DNA of 29,979 bases from a virus: positions 1-29,979 of IMG/VR virus record IMGVR_UViG_3300032087_002614, one strand, 5' to 3'. Position 1 is the stretch's first letter; each line of letters starts with the position of its first letter. The translations under genes and the position numbers were made by a program. The notes under the pieces are model-generated. The model was not told the origin of the DNA. It did not search any database and saw only the letters and a program-made list of their open reading frames with translations. Positions 1 to 7,181 of the stretch are shown piece by piece.

Positions 1-230
1 AAACCGTTTGGACGATGAAAGATAGCAAGGATATTGATCCCAAAGTCATTTCCTGTATTAAATCGGTGACTATGACCAAACAAGGTCCAAAGATTGAGCT
101 TCATGATCAGCAAGGCGCTATTAAGCAGTTAACAGACTTACAGGGCTGGAGTTCAGCTAAGAAGTTTGAAGTAACTGGCAAAGACGGCGATCCAATAGCT
201 ATAACCAATATTGAGCGTAAAATTGTATAG
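1..230 (+). CDS. terS: Terminase small subunit, C-terminal part (partial at left edge)
   Basis: Only the 3' end of this gene lies in the window. The frame is open to the left edge, so the ATG at position 15 is probably internal. The visible residues have the pattern seen at the C terminus of Terminase_2/XtmA-type small subunits: a beta-strand-like segment, then a short 'LHDQQ' segment leading into 'AIKQL', where family members typically have 'LHDKxxALxxLG'. Small terminases recognise the packaging site and deliver DNA to the large subunit. The position directly ahead of the large terminase supports the call. The N-terminal DNA-binding region is outside the window, so the family cannot be fixed with certainty. 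In P22 the pac site lies inside the small-subunit gene; if that holds here, it lies to the left of this window. Confidence 0.7.
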   Translation, partial: TVWTMKDSKDIDPKVISCIKSVTMTKQGPKIELHDQQGAIKQLTDLQGWSSAKKFEVTGKDGDPIAITNIERKIV

Positions 231-253
231 ATATTCATTTTAATTGAATAAAG

Positions 254-259
254 TATAAT
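254..259 (+). promoter_or_regulatory. Possible -10 element upstream of large terminase
   Basis: A perfect TATAAT stands in the 74-bp AT-rich gap between the small and large terminase genes. No convincing -35 box lies 16 to 18 bases upstream, and there is no TG extension. It may be chance in AT-rich DNA or an activator-dependent promoter. Confidence 0.25.
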
Positions 260-304
260 AATATCGCGGTGATGTATTTCAAAAAGTGAATAAAACGTGA
301 ATAT

Positions 305-1606
305 ATGGCAACACTTCAAATAGAAACAGCTAAAGTTTTTGAACCATTACTTCAGCCAAGTCGCTACAAAGGCGCTTGGGGTGGGCGTGGCTCTGGTAAA
401 TCCCACTTCTTCGCCGGGTTAATGGTTGAAGACCACCTAAGAATACCCGGCCTCCGTTCAGTTTGTATTCGTGAAGTACAGAAAACGCTTAAAGAATCAG
501 CTAAGCGACTAATTGAAGATAAGATCAAAGAGTATGGGCTTGAGCAACAAGGCTTTAGAATACTCAACGATAGGATAGAAACGCCCGGCGGTGGTGTAAT
601 TATCTTCATGGGTATGGCTGATCACTCAGCCGAATCAATAAAATCACTAGAAGGGTTTGGTCGTGCTTGGGTTGAAGAGGCTCAAACGCTATCAAAACGC
701 TCACTTCAATTACTTCGCCCAACTATACGCGCCAAAGATTCAGAACTTTGGTTTTCATGGAACCCTAGCCGTAAAAGTGACGCTGTTGACGAGCTTTTAA
801 GATTGGCACCTCCAAGCAATTCAATTGTAGTAAGAGCTAACTGGAACGATAACCCTTGGCTTCCTGATGAATTAAATCAAGAGCGTATTGATGACGAGAT
901 AGCAAGACCTGATAGCTATGATCATGTTTGGAATGGTGGCTACATTACCGCTCAAGATGGCGCTTACTTCGCCAAAGTATTAAATAAAGCCAAAGCAGAA
1001 GGGCGAATAACTTTTGTTCCTCGTGATCCGCTGATGGCAACTTATACTTTTTGGGATATTGGCGGCACTGGTGCCAAAGCTGATGCTTGCTCAATATGGG
1101 TTGTTCAATTCGTAGGCAAAGAGATCAGGGTTTTAGATTATTACGAAGCGCAAGGGCAAGAATTATCTGAGCATGTTGGATGGCTAAGGAATAACGACTA
1201 CCAGAACGCCGAGGTATATCTTCCGCATGATGGTGTTAAGCATGACAATGTTTACCGAGTCACTTTTGAGTCAGCATTAAAGCAAGCTGGGTTTAAAGTT
1301 ACTATCATGCCTAATGCTGGTGCTGGCGCTGCTAATCAACGCATTGAAGCTGTTAGGCGTATATTTCCTCGCGTATGGCTTGATAAGGAAAAATGTGAAG
1401 GCGGCATTGAGGCGCTTGGCTGGTATCACGAGAAAAAAGACGAGCATAGGGATATTGGTTTAGGTCCTAATCACGATTGGTCAAGCCATGCTTCTGATTC
1501 GTTTGGGGCAATGGCTTTAGAAGCTGAAAAGATAAACCGACCTAGAAATAAACAGAAGCCAAAGCCAAGACCAAGAGCGGCTTCAGGTGGTTGGATGACA
1601 GGTTAG
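305..1606 (+). CDS. terL: Terminase large subunit
   Basis: The 433-residue protein is the ATPase-nuclease motor that packages DNA into the prohead. The N-terminal ATPase shows a Walker A motif GGRGSGKS at residues 26-33 and a Walker B-type AWVEEAQ at 121-127, with the catalytic Glu doublet. The C-terminal RNase H-like nuclease shows 'FWDIGG' around 249-254 (first acidic residue D251), 'PHDG' at 307-310 and 'SHASDSF' at 394-400, which supplies a late acidic residue. Length and motif spacing fit the PBSX/P22-type large terminases (Terminase_3 family). The start at 305 has no strong ribosome site, but Walker A so close to the N terminus is normal for the family. The stop overlaps the likely GTG start of the next gene. 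Confidence 0.96.
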   Translation: MATLQIETAKVFEPLLQPSRYKGAWGGRGSGKSHFFAGLMVEDHLRIPGLRSVCIREVQKTLKESAKRLIEDKIKEYGLEQQGFRILNDRIETPGGGVIIFMGMADHSAESIKSLEGFGRAWVEEAQTLSKRSLQLLRPTIRAKDSELWFSWNPSRKSDAVDELLRLAPPSNSIVVRANWNDNPWLPDELNQERIDDEIARPDSYDHVWNGGYITAQDGAYFAKVLNKAKAEGRITFVPRDPLMATYTFWDIGGTGAKADACSIWVVQFVGKEIRVLDYYEAQGQELSEHVGWLRNNDYQNAEVYLPHDGVKHDNVYRVTFESALKQAGFKVTIMPNAGAGAANQRIEAVRRIFPRVWLDKEKCEGGIEALGWYHEKKDEHRDIGLGPNHDWSSHASDSFGAMALEAEKINRPRNKQKPKPRPRAASGGWMTG

Positions 1607-1800
1607 TGAAGGACGTATGTTTAAGAAAGAAAGGTTTTGACACTCGCAAGATAGCTAAACAAGTGGCTAGGCGGCTACATTCTAAAAGAGGAATACGCTT
1701 AGCTGTTTATAAATGCCCTTATTGTGATTACTTTCACTTAACAAGCAAAATAACGGTAGCTTACAAGGTAAAAATTAGATGCGCTCATACGGGGAAATAA
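1606..1800 (+). CDS. Small CxxC/His zinc-finger-like protein
   Basis: This small basic protein (64 residues from GTG at 1606) is of unknown function. The GTG overlaps the terminase stop (TAGTG), a usual translational-coupling arrangement; an in-frame TTG at 1591 is possible but has no spacing for a ribosome site. The N-terminal half is basic and probably helical. The middle reads KCPYCDYFHLTS: a Cys-X2-Cys pair followed by an aromatic-His-Leu-Thr-Ser segment that recurs in small phage zinc-ribbon-like proteins, and a further Cys and His lie near the C terminus ('RCAHTG'). These four could bind one metal ion. It lies in a three-gene cluster absent from P22. A nucleic-acid-binding role is plausible but is inference. 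Confidence 0.65.
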   Translation: MKDVCLRKKGFDTRKIAKQVARRLHSKRGIRLAVYKCPYCDYFHLTSKITVAYKVKIRCAHTGK

Positions 1801-1961
1801 ACGAAGTCGATTTTAAACGGTTTGGTTATGATATTTATAACTTAGCTTTTAAGTATGAGTTGAGAAGTTACCACGGCAAAAAGTTTGTTTACGTTAATTC
1901 AATGGCTGAACTTAGAGAAGAGATTAATAAATTCAACGGGGAATATTATGAAGAAGACTAA
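1779..1961 (+). CDS. Small hypothetical protein
   Basis: I do not recognise this 60-residue protein. It is rich in Tyr, Phe, Glu and Lys and ends in an acidic tail (YYEED). Its start lies 22 bp inside the preceding gene and its end overlaps the next by 14 bp, so the three small genes are probably translated as a coupled group. An AAGGT lies upstream of the ATG as a modest ribosome site. No Cys pairs, membrane segment or known motif is seen. The main support for its being real is the tight packing and the lack of any better frame here. Confidence 0.55.
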   Translation: MRSYGEINEVDFKRFGYDIYNLAFKYELRSYHGKKFVYVNSMAELREEINKFNGEYYEED

Positions 1962-2073
1962 ATTCAAGTGTGATACCTGTAAAGTGACTGTAAAGCGTTC
2001 ACCTGATAAGATTATTACCAATAGGGGTAAACGATATTGCTCCGCTAATTGTAAGGGCAAAGATCATGGCTAA
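1948..2073 (+). CDS. Tiny CxxC...CxxxC zinc-finger protein
   Basis: This 41-residue basic protein starts at ATG 1948, which has a GGGGAA ribosome site just upstream; the open frame extends to 1885 but that start has no site and lies deep in the preceding gene. It has a Cys-X2-Cys near the N terminus (CDTC) and a Cys-X3-Cys near the C terminus (YCSANC), a layout like small treble-clef or MYM/TRASH-like zinc fingers, where the second pair starts a helix. It overlaps the portal start by 8 bp. Function is unknown. Confidence 0.6.
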   Translation: MKKTKFKCDTCKVTVKRSPDKIITNRGKRYCSANCKGKDHG

Positions 2074-4189
2074 GAAAAAATCAAAAGTAGAACAACTCTA
2101 CAATAAACAAGCAAAGAGAACTTCAGGCACAACCGAAGAAGATCGCGGCGTTCTTAAAGTAGCTCGTGAACGTGCTCGTGATGGCGCTACTTACTGGAAA
2201 GATAATTGGGAAGCTGCTGAAGATGATTTGCTTTTCTTGTCTGGTGAGCAATGGCCTTCACAAGTACGCACTGAACGAGAGCTTGAACAAAGACCTTGCT
2301 TAGTTAATAACGTATTACCTACCTTTGTTGATCAAGTGCTTGGTGATCAGCGACAAAACCGCCCGGCTATCAAAGTTAGCTCAACTGAAGTTACTCGTGT
2401 TCCTGATGCTGAAACTGGGGAAGATACGACACTTAAAATATCTAATGTGGCTGGTAAGAACGATTATGAGCTTGCTGAAGTGTTTACCGGGGTAATTAAG
2501 AATATTGAATATAACTGTGATGCTGAGACTGAATACGATATTGCTTTTCAGTCCTCAGTTGAATCAGGTATGGGTTATTTGCGTGTTCGTGCTGATTACT
2601 TGGCAGATGATAGTTTTGAACAAGACTTACTTATTGAGGCTATTCAAAATCAATTCGCTGTAACTATCGACCCTAACGCTAAGAAGCGTGATAAGTCTGA
2701 TATGAACTGGTGTTTAATTGATGACACTATGGAGAAGGAAGCATTCAAAGCAATGTACCCTGATGCTATTGCTGATCCTGTTTATGAAGATAGCGTTGCT
2801 GATTATGGCACTTGGTTCACTGAAAAGACTGTTCGTGTAAGTGAATACTTTACTCGTGAGCCAGTTACCAAAGAAGTAGCCCTTTTGAGTGATGGCCGCT
2901 CTTTTTGGTTAGATGAACTTGAACCGATTGTTGATGAACTGCTTGAAGCTGGTATTTCAATTGTTCGTACTCGTAAGGTTAAAACATTTAAAGTTTACTG
3001 GCGCAAGATTACCGGGTGTGATGTTCTTGAAGGTCCTATTGAAATCAAGTGCTCAACTATCCCAGTTATCCCGGTTTGGGGTAAGTCATTGACAATTAAA
3101 AAGAAAGAGATATTCCGCTCTATCATTCGCCATAGTAAAGACGCTCAGCGTATGGCTAACTATTGGGATAGCGCCGCAACTGAATCAGTAGCGTTAGCGC
3201 CTAAAGCTCCTTTTGTTGGTGCTGAAGGTCATGTTGAAGGTCGTGAAAATGAATGGGAGAACGCCAACACAACTAACCAAGCTATCTTAACTTACATTCC
3301 TCAATATCAAGGTGACCAAGGGCCACGAAGAGCACAAGCCGCTCAAACGCCAGCCGCCGAAATTACTTTAGGTATGAACTCAACCGAAAAGATTAAGTCA
3401 ACTCTTGGAATGTATGACGCTTCTCTTGGAGCTATGGGAAATGAAACTTCGGGCAAAGCAATTATCGCAAGACAGCGCCAAGGTGATCGCGGTTCGTTTG
3501 CCTTCATTGACAACCTAACTAAATCAATTCGCCGGGTTGGTAAGATACTCGTTGAAATGATCCCTTATATTTACGATACAGAGCGTGTTGTTCGCTTGAA
3601 GTTCCCTGATGAAACAGAAGACTTTGTTAAGTTGAATGAACAAATATTCGATGAAGAGTCTGGTGAGTGGGTAACTATCCATGATCTTAATGTTCAGAAG
3701 TATGATGTTGTTGTTACTACTGGCCCAGCTTTCGCAACTCAACGAATAGAAGCCGCTGAAGCAATGATTCAATTTGCTCAAGCTGTTCCTTCTGCTGCTG
3801 CTGTTATGGCTGATCTTATTGCTCAAAACATGGATTGGCCGATGGCGGACACGATAGCGCAAAGGCTTAAAAAGATAGTTCCACCAAACGTACTTACCAA
3901 GGATGAAAGGGAAGAGTTGCAAGAGGATGCACCAGAACAGCAAGAACCAACACCAGATCAACAGGTCGAAATGGCAAAGTCTCAAGCTGATATGGCACAA
4001 GCTGAAGCTGATACCGCTCAAGCACAGGCGGATATGTTAAAAGCACAACTTGAAACCGAAGACGCGCAAAGAAAGCTAGCTATGATAGATGATATGGCTG
4101 CTGGTGGTAATCAAATGGCTCAAGTTGTTCGTGAGTTAGTTGCCGATGCTTTAGCTGAAGTTATGGCAAAACAAACTCAGCAAGTGTAA
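2066..4189 (+). CDS. Portal protein, P22 gp1-like
   Basis: The 707-residue protein is close to P22 gp1 (725 residues) in length and sits at the same place, after the terminase genes and before scaffold. Portals form the dodecameric ring at one capsid vertex through which DNA enters and leaves. The N-terminal region has the 'ARDGATYWKDNW' and 'FLSGEQWP' segments, followed by 'NNVLPTFVDQVLGDQRQNRP', typical of P22-type portals. The C terminus (about 625-680) is a long Ala/Gln/Glu-rich helix with 'QADMAQAEADTAQ'-like heptads, matching the coiled barrel that P22 gp1 extends into the capsid. The start overlaps the stop of the tiny zinc-finger gene (ATGGCTAA). Confidence 0.93.
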   Translation: MAKKKSKVEQLYNKQAKRTSGTTEEDRGVLKVARERARDGATYWKDNWEAAEDDLLFLSGEQWPSQVRTERELEQRPCLVNNVLPTFVDQVLGDQRQNRPAIKVSSTEVTRVPDAETGEDTTLKISNVAGKNDYELAEVFTGVIKNIEYNCDAETEYDIAFQSSVESGMGYLRVRADYLADDSFEQDLLIEAIQNQFAVTIDPNAKKRDKSDMNWCLIDDTMEKEAFKAMYPDAIADPVYEDSVADYGTWFTEKTVRVSEYFTREPVTKEVALLSDGRSFWLDELEPIVDELLEAGISIVRTRKVKTFKVYWRKITGCDVLEGPIEIKCSTIPVIPVWGKSLTIKKKEIFRSIIRHSKDAQRMANYWDSAATESVALAPKAPFVGAEGHVEGRENEWENANTTNQAILTYIPQYQGDQGPRRAQAAQTPAAEITLGMNSTEKIKSTLGMYDASLGAMGNETSGKAIIARQRQGDRGSFAFIDNLTKSIRRVGKILVEMIPYIYDTERVVRLKFPDETEDFVKLNEQIFDEESGEWVTIHDLNVQKYDVVVTTGPAFATQRIEAAEAMIQFAQAVPSAAAVMADLIAQNMDWPMADTIAQRLKKIVPPNVLTKDEREELQEDAPEQQEPTPDQQVEMAKSQADMAQAEADTAQAQADMLKAQLETEDAQRKLAMIDDMAAGGNQMAQVVRELVADALAEVMAKQTQQV

Positions 4190-4197
4190 AATCCAAT

Positions 4198-4263
4198 TTG
4201 TGGCTAGGCTCATTACCGAAAGCGCGCTTCACCCAATGCGCGTTGCCACAATTCTTTATTGGG
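4198..4263 (+). other. Nested inverted-repeat RNA structure, possible pseudoknot
   Basis: The gap after the portal gene holds three overlapping perfect inverted repeats. An outer 7-bp stem pairs 4198-4204 (TTGTGGC) with 4245-4251 (GCCACAA). Inside it a 5-bp GC stem pairs 4223-4227 (CGCGC) with 4238-4242 (GCGCG). The loop of that inner hairpin contains CCCAAT (4232-4237), which can pair with ATTGGG at 4258-4263, outside the outer stem, giving a pseudoknot. No T-run follows a stem, so it does not look like a plain terminator. It could be an mRNA structure or processing site, or a remnant tied to entry of the downstream endonuclease gene. The pairings are read directly; the function is unknown. 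Confidence 0.45.
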
Positions 4264-4279
4264 ACTCTAGGGGTAGAGT
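4264..4279 (+). promoter_or_regulatory. Hairpin enclosing the ribosome-site region of the HNH gene
   Basis: A perfect 6-bp stem (ACTCTA 4264-4269, TAGAGT 4274-4279) with a GGGG loop ends exactly before the ATG at 4280. The loop and 3' arm contain the only purine-rich ribosome-site candidate (AGGGG), so folding should limit translation. Free-standing and intron-borne phage homing endonucleases such as T4 I-TevI are known to be held back by such hairpins; application here is inference. Confidence 0.5.
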
Positions 4280-4840
4280 ATGAAAAATTTAATATATGGC
4301 GTTGCCATTAATGACGCTAACTACAAAGTAAGACCAAGCAATTCTATATGTCCTTTTTATTCTATTTGGTATGGAATGATAAAACGCTGCTATTCTCAGG
4401 TGGCATTAAAAAACAACCCAGCATACAAAAACTGCTCTGTTTGTGAAGAATGGCTAGCCTTCTCTAACTTCAAAGCTTGGATGATCAAGCAAGAGTGGCA
4501 AGGCAAGCACTTGGATAAGGATATTATCAATATTGGCAATACAGTTTATTCTCCTGAAAACTGCTGCTTCGTTACTGTCGCTATTAATAACTTGATTTTA
4601 ACCAACCCAAAAACAAGAGGTAAATACGCAATAGGTGTTCACTTCGATAAGAGGCGCGGTAAATACCAAGCCAGCATAAAGGTTAATGGTAAAAATACGA
4701 ATATAGGCAGATATAATACCGAGAGCGAAGCGGCTAAAGCTTATAAGAATGCTAAAAAAGATATTCTTATTGCTGCTGCTAAAGAACAAACCGATCATAG
4801 AGTTAAGCTAGCACTTGAAAAAAGAGCAAGATTGATATAA
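4280..4840 (+). CDS. HNH-like homing endonuclease with AP2 DNA-binding domain
   Basis: This 186-residue protein has the layout of phage HNH/AP2 endonucleases. Residues 25-105 carry the N-terminal family pattern: an aromatic 'WYGMIKRCY' segment, 'YKNCSVCEEW' (49-58), 'FKAWM' (64-68), 'HLDKDI' (77-82) and 'YSPENCCFV' (90-98), which make up the degenerate nuclease fold. Residues 112-165 form an AP2-type domain ('GKYAIGVHFDKRRGKYQA', then 'IGRYNTESEAAKAY'), a three-stranded sheet plus helix that contacts DNA. Such genes are selfish: they cut alleles lacking them and spread by repair. It lies between portal and scaffold, which are adjacent in P22, supporting insertion. Both flanks contain hairpins. 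No intron core was identified, so I call it free-standing. Confidence 0.82.
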   Translation: MKNLIYGVAINDANYKVRPSNSICPFYSIWYGMIKRCYSQVALKNNPAYKNCSVCEEWLAFSNFKAWMIKQEWQGKHLDKDIINIGNTVYSPENCCFVTVAINNLILTNPKTRGKYAIGVHFDKRRGKYQASIKVNGKNTNIGRYNTESEAAKAYKNAKKDILIAAAKEQTDHRVKLALEKRARLI

Positions 4841-4852
4841 GTAAGCAATAGG

Positions 4853-4889
4853 GTTAAACTTGTTTTAACGTACCAGTGCGTTTCACTGG
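4853..4889 (+). other. Two hairpins between the HNH gene and scaffold
   Basis: Two perfect hairpins lie side by side after the HNH stop: GTTAAA 4853-4858 with TTTAAC 4864-4869 (5-nt loop), and CCAGTG 4873-4878 with CACTGG 4884-4889 (5-nt loop CGTTT). The second is followed by GCTAAAATT rather than a T-run, so intrinsic termination would be weak at best. They may mark the original portal-scaffold spacer or serve as mRNA processing sites. Confidence 0.4.
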
Positions 4890-4918
4890 GCTAAAATTCG
4901 TATCATTTAGGATATGCC

Positions 4919-5830
4919 ATGACTGAAGAAGTTACACAAGACGAAACTGCTGGTTTTGTCACAACATCAAGCGATTTACCAGAAGTTCAACCTGAGTCAC
5001 AGGAAGAGCAGACACCAACGGAAGAGGCCACTCCCGAAGTTGACGCTACTGTAGAAGAAGGGAAAGAAGCTGATAAAGAAACTGATGAACCCGGCACCGA
5101 TACCGCCGCCGATACCGAAAAGGCTAAAAAGTCTAACGGTGTTCAAAAACGTATTGATAAAGTAGTAAGGGAACGTGAAGAAGAACGCCGTAAAAGTGAA
5201 TCTTTACAGCGCGAACTTGACGAATTGAAGAAGGGTAAGCAACAAAAACCTGAAGAGCAAGCTGAAGTAAAAGAGCCTGTTGAATCTGATTTTGATACTT
5301 ACGATGAATATCTTGATGCTTTAGACAAGTTCGATAAGCAACCTGATCAGAAAGTCGAAAAGGAAACCGACACTGATAAGAAAGATAATGACTCGCAAGC
5401 AGATGAAGAATTGACCGACTCGCAGAAGACGGCCTTGGCCATTACACAAGAACGTGTTGCTTCTGCCGAAAAGCCTGAAGACTTTGATGCTGTTGCGCTT
5501 AATCCTGATCTTCCTGTAACTGGTGAAATGCTTGAAGCATTAGCTGAATGTGATGACCCGGCCAAGGTTATGTATCATTTAGGCCAGAACAAGGATCTTG
5601 CTACTGATATTGCTGGTCAATCACCAGCTCAACAAATGCGAGCAATCGCTAAACTTGATCTGACGGTGACGAGCAAACCGCCGAAACCGACAAAAACAAC
5701 TAACGCGCCGGAGCCTATTACTCCTGTTGGTGGTAGTGACGCACAAGAAAAGTCTCCTGAAGATATGTCTTTTGCTGAATACGAAGCCTACATGAATAAG
5801 AAAGAGCAAAAGCGTAAATCATCTTGGTAA
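4919..5830 (+). CDS. Capsid scaffolding protein, P22 gp8-like
   Basis: The product is 303 residues, the same length as P22 scaffold, and lies in the scaffold slot just before the coat gene. Scaffold guides coat assembly into a prohead and then leaves. The first 85 residues are very acidic and low in complexity (Glu, Asp, Thr, Pro). A charged helical stretch at about 75-110 (KRIDKVVREREEERRK and following) is a likely coiled coil. The last about 25 residues are helical and basic ('YEAYMNKKEQKRKSSW'), matching the coat-binding helix-turn-helix found at the C terminus of P22 gp8. Similarity is architectural; sequence in this family diverges fast. AGGAT lies upstream of the ATG. Confidence 0.85.
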   Translation: MTEEVTQDETAGFVTTSSDLPEVQPESQEEQTPTEEATPEVDATVEEGKEADKETDEPGTDTAADTEKAKKSNGVQKRIDKVVREREEERRKSESLQRELDELKKGKQQKPEEQAEVKEPVESDFDTYDEYLDALDKFDKQPDQKVEKETDTDKKDNDSQADEELTDSQKTALAITQERVASAEKPEDFDAVALNPDLPVTGEMLEALAECDDPAKVMYHLGQNKDLATDIAGQSPAQQMRAIAKLDLTVTSKPPKPTKTTNAPEPITPVGGSDAQEKSPEDMSFAEYEAYMNKKEQKRKSSW

Positions 5831-5845
5831 TTAGGAGAAGCTATC

Positions 5846-7099
5846 ATGGCTGTTCAAAATAATAATCTCTTAACAGATGACGTAATCGCAAAAGAAGCGT
5901 TACGCCTGTTAAAAAACAACTTAGTTATGGCTAAGTGTGTATATCGTAACTATGAAAAAACTTTTGGTAAGGTTGGCGATACTATTCGCTTGAAACTTCC
6001 TTATCGTGTTAAGTCTGCCAGTGGTCGCACGTTACAGAAGCAACCAATGGTTGATCAAACCATTCCATTTAAGATTGAGTATCAAGAGCACGTTGGTCTT
6101 GAATACACCGTCAAAGATAAAACTTTAGATATTACTCAGTTCTCTGAGCGTTACTTAAAATCTGGCATGGTTCAAATTGCTAACCAAATTGACCGCTCTT
6201 TAACTATGACGTTGAAGAAAGCGTTCCATTCTTCAGGTACTCCGGGTGTTCGTCCGGGTGCGTTTATTGACTTTGCTAATGCTGCCGCTAAGCAAACAAC
6301 TTACGCTGTTCCTCAAGATGGTATGCGCCACGCCGTACTTGACCCGTTCACTTGCGCTTCACTATCTGATGAAGTAACCAAGCTATTTAAAGAAAGCATG
6401 GTTGAACAAGCCTATAAGATGGGTTATCGCGGCAAAGTCTCTGAGTATGAAACTTATGAGTCTCAGAACTTGCCTAAGCATACTGTTGGTGATCACGGTG
6501 GCACTCCGCTTGTTGCTGGTACTGTTACTAATGGCGATACTGTTGCCTTTGATGGTGGTACAGCTTCAACAACTGGCTTCTTGCTTGCTGGTGATGTTAT
6601 TACCTTTGCTGGCGTATTTGGCGTTAACCCACAGAACTATGAAACAACTGGCTTGTTACAAGAGTTCGTTGTTTTAGAAGACGTTGATACTGATGGTGCT
6701 GGCGCTGGATCAATTAAGATTTCTCCAAGTCTTAACGATGGTACAGCAACAACTACTAACGCCGCTGGTGATACTATCAGCCTGAAGGCTTACCAAAATG
6801 TTACAGCTCTTCCGGCTGATAACGCGCCTATTACGGTTCTTGGTGCTGCCAATACAACTTACGAGCAAAACTACTTGTTCCACCGTGACGCTATCGCACT
6901 AGCAATGATTGATCTTGAGTTACCTCAATCAGCCGTTGTTAAGTCTCGCGCCGCTGATCCTGAAACTGGTTTGTCTCTATTAATGACCGCTGCTTATGAT
7001 ATTAATGAGCAAACGGAAATTACTCGTATTGATGCCGTATGGGGTGCCGATATGATTTATGGTGAGTTAGCTCTTCGTTTATGGGGCGCTGCTGCTTAG
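5846..7099 (+). CDS. Major coat protein, P22 gp5-like
   Basis: The 417-residue protein (P22 gp5 has 430) forms the HK97-fold icosahedral shell. The N-terminal region 'NNNLLTDDVIAKEALRLLKN' and the following 'VYRNYEKTFGKVGDTIRLKLP' are typical of P22-type coats. Residues about 215-330 are rich in Thr, Gly and Asp and contain 'GDVITFAGVFGVNP', which fits the inserted telokin-like I-domain of P22 gp5. The C terminus ('TEITRIDAVWGADMIYGELALRLWG') resembles the family's final strand. A strong AGGAG ribosome site lies 9 bases ahead of the ATG, and a terminator follows the gene, both fitting very high expression. Confidence 0.94.
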   Translation: MAVQNNNLLTDDVIAKEALRLLKNNLVMAKCVYRNYEKTFGKVGDTIRLKLPYRVKSASGRTLQKQPMVDQTIPFKIEYQEHVGLEYTVKDKTLDITQFSERYLKSGMVQIANQIDRSLTMTLKKAFHSSGTPGVRPGAFIDFANAAAKQTTYAVPQDGMRHAVLDPFTCASLSDEVTKLFKESMVEQAYKMGYRGKVSEYETYESQNLPKHTVGDHGGTPLVAGTVTNGDTVAFDGGTASTTGFLLAGDVITFAGVFGVNPQNYETTGLLQEFVVLEDVDTDGAGAGSIKISPSLNDGTATTTNAAGDTISLKAYQNVTALPADNAPITVLGAANTTYEQNYLFHRDAIALAMIDLELPQSAVVKSRAADPETGLSLLMTAAYDINEQTEITRIDAVWGADMIYGELALRLWGAAA

Positions 7100-7105
7100 T
7101 AGTTA

Positions 7106-7146
7106 ACCCAAGCTATAAAGCCCGGCACTAGCTGGGCTTTTTGGGT
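7106..7146 (+). terminator. Rho-independent terminator after the coat gene
   Basis: AAAGCCCGGC (7117-7126) pairs with GCTGGGCTTT (7131-7140) around the loop ACTA, with one G-U pair, and is followed by TT. ACCCAA (7106-7111) and TTGGGT (7141-7146) can extend the stem past a small bulge. A perfect 12-bp palindrome, TGAAAGCTTTCA, overlaps the end (7146-7157). Partial read-through is needed for the downstream virion genes, so it probably lowers their transcription relative to coat. Confidence 0.8.
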
Positions 7147-7181
7147 GAAAGCTTTCAACAACATTTAAAAGGTAATCCCTC

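Noticed and set aside
3524-4021. 165-codon open frame on the - strand
   Set aside because: It lies wholly inside the portal gene, has low-complexity Leu/Ser/Cys composition typical of a reverse-frame shadow, and no ribosome site.
4198-4251. tRNA-like outer stem of 7 bp
   Set aside because: The span is only 54 nt, and no anticodon arm, T-loop or CCA fits; better read as a nested hairpin or pseudoknot.
4190-4918. Group I intron hosting the HNH gene
   Set aside because: The gap does not interrupt a coding gene, and no P3/P7 core could be recognised; free-standing gene preferred.
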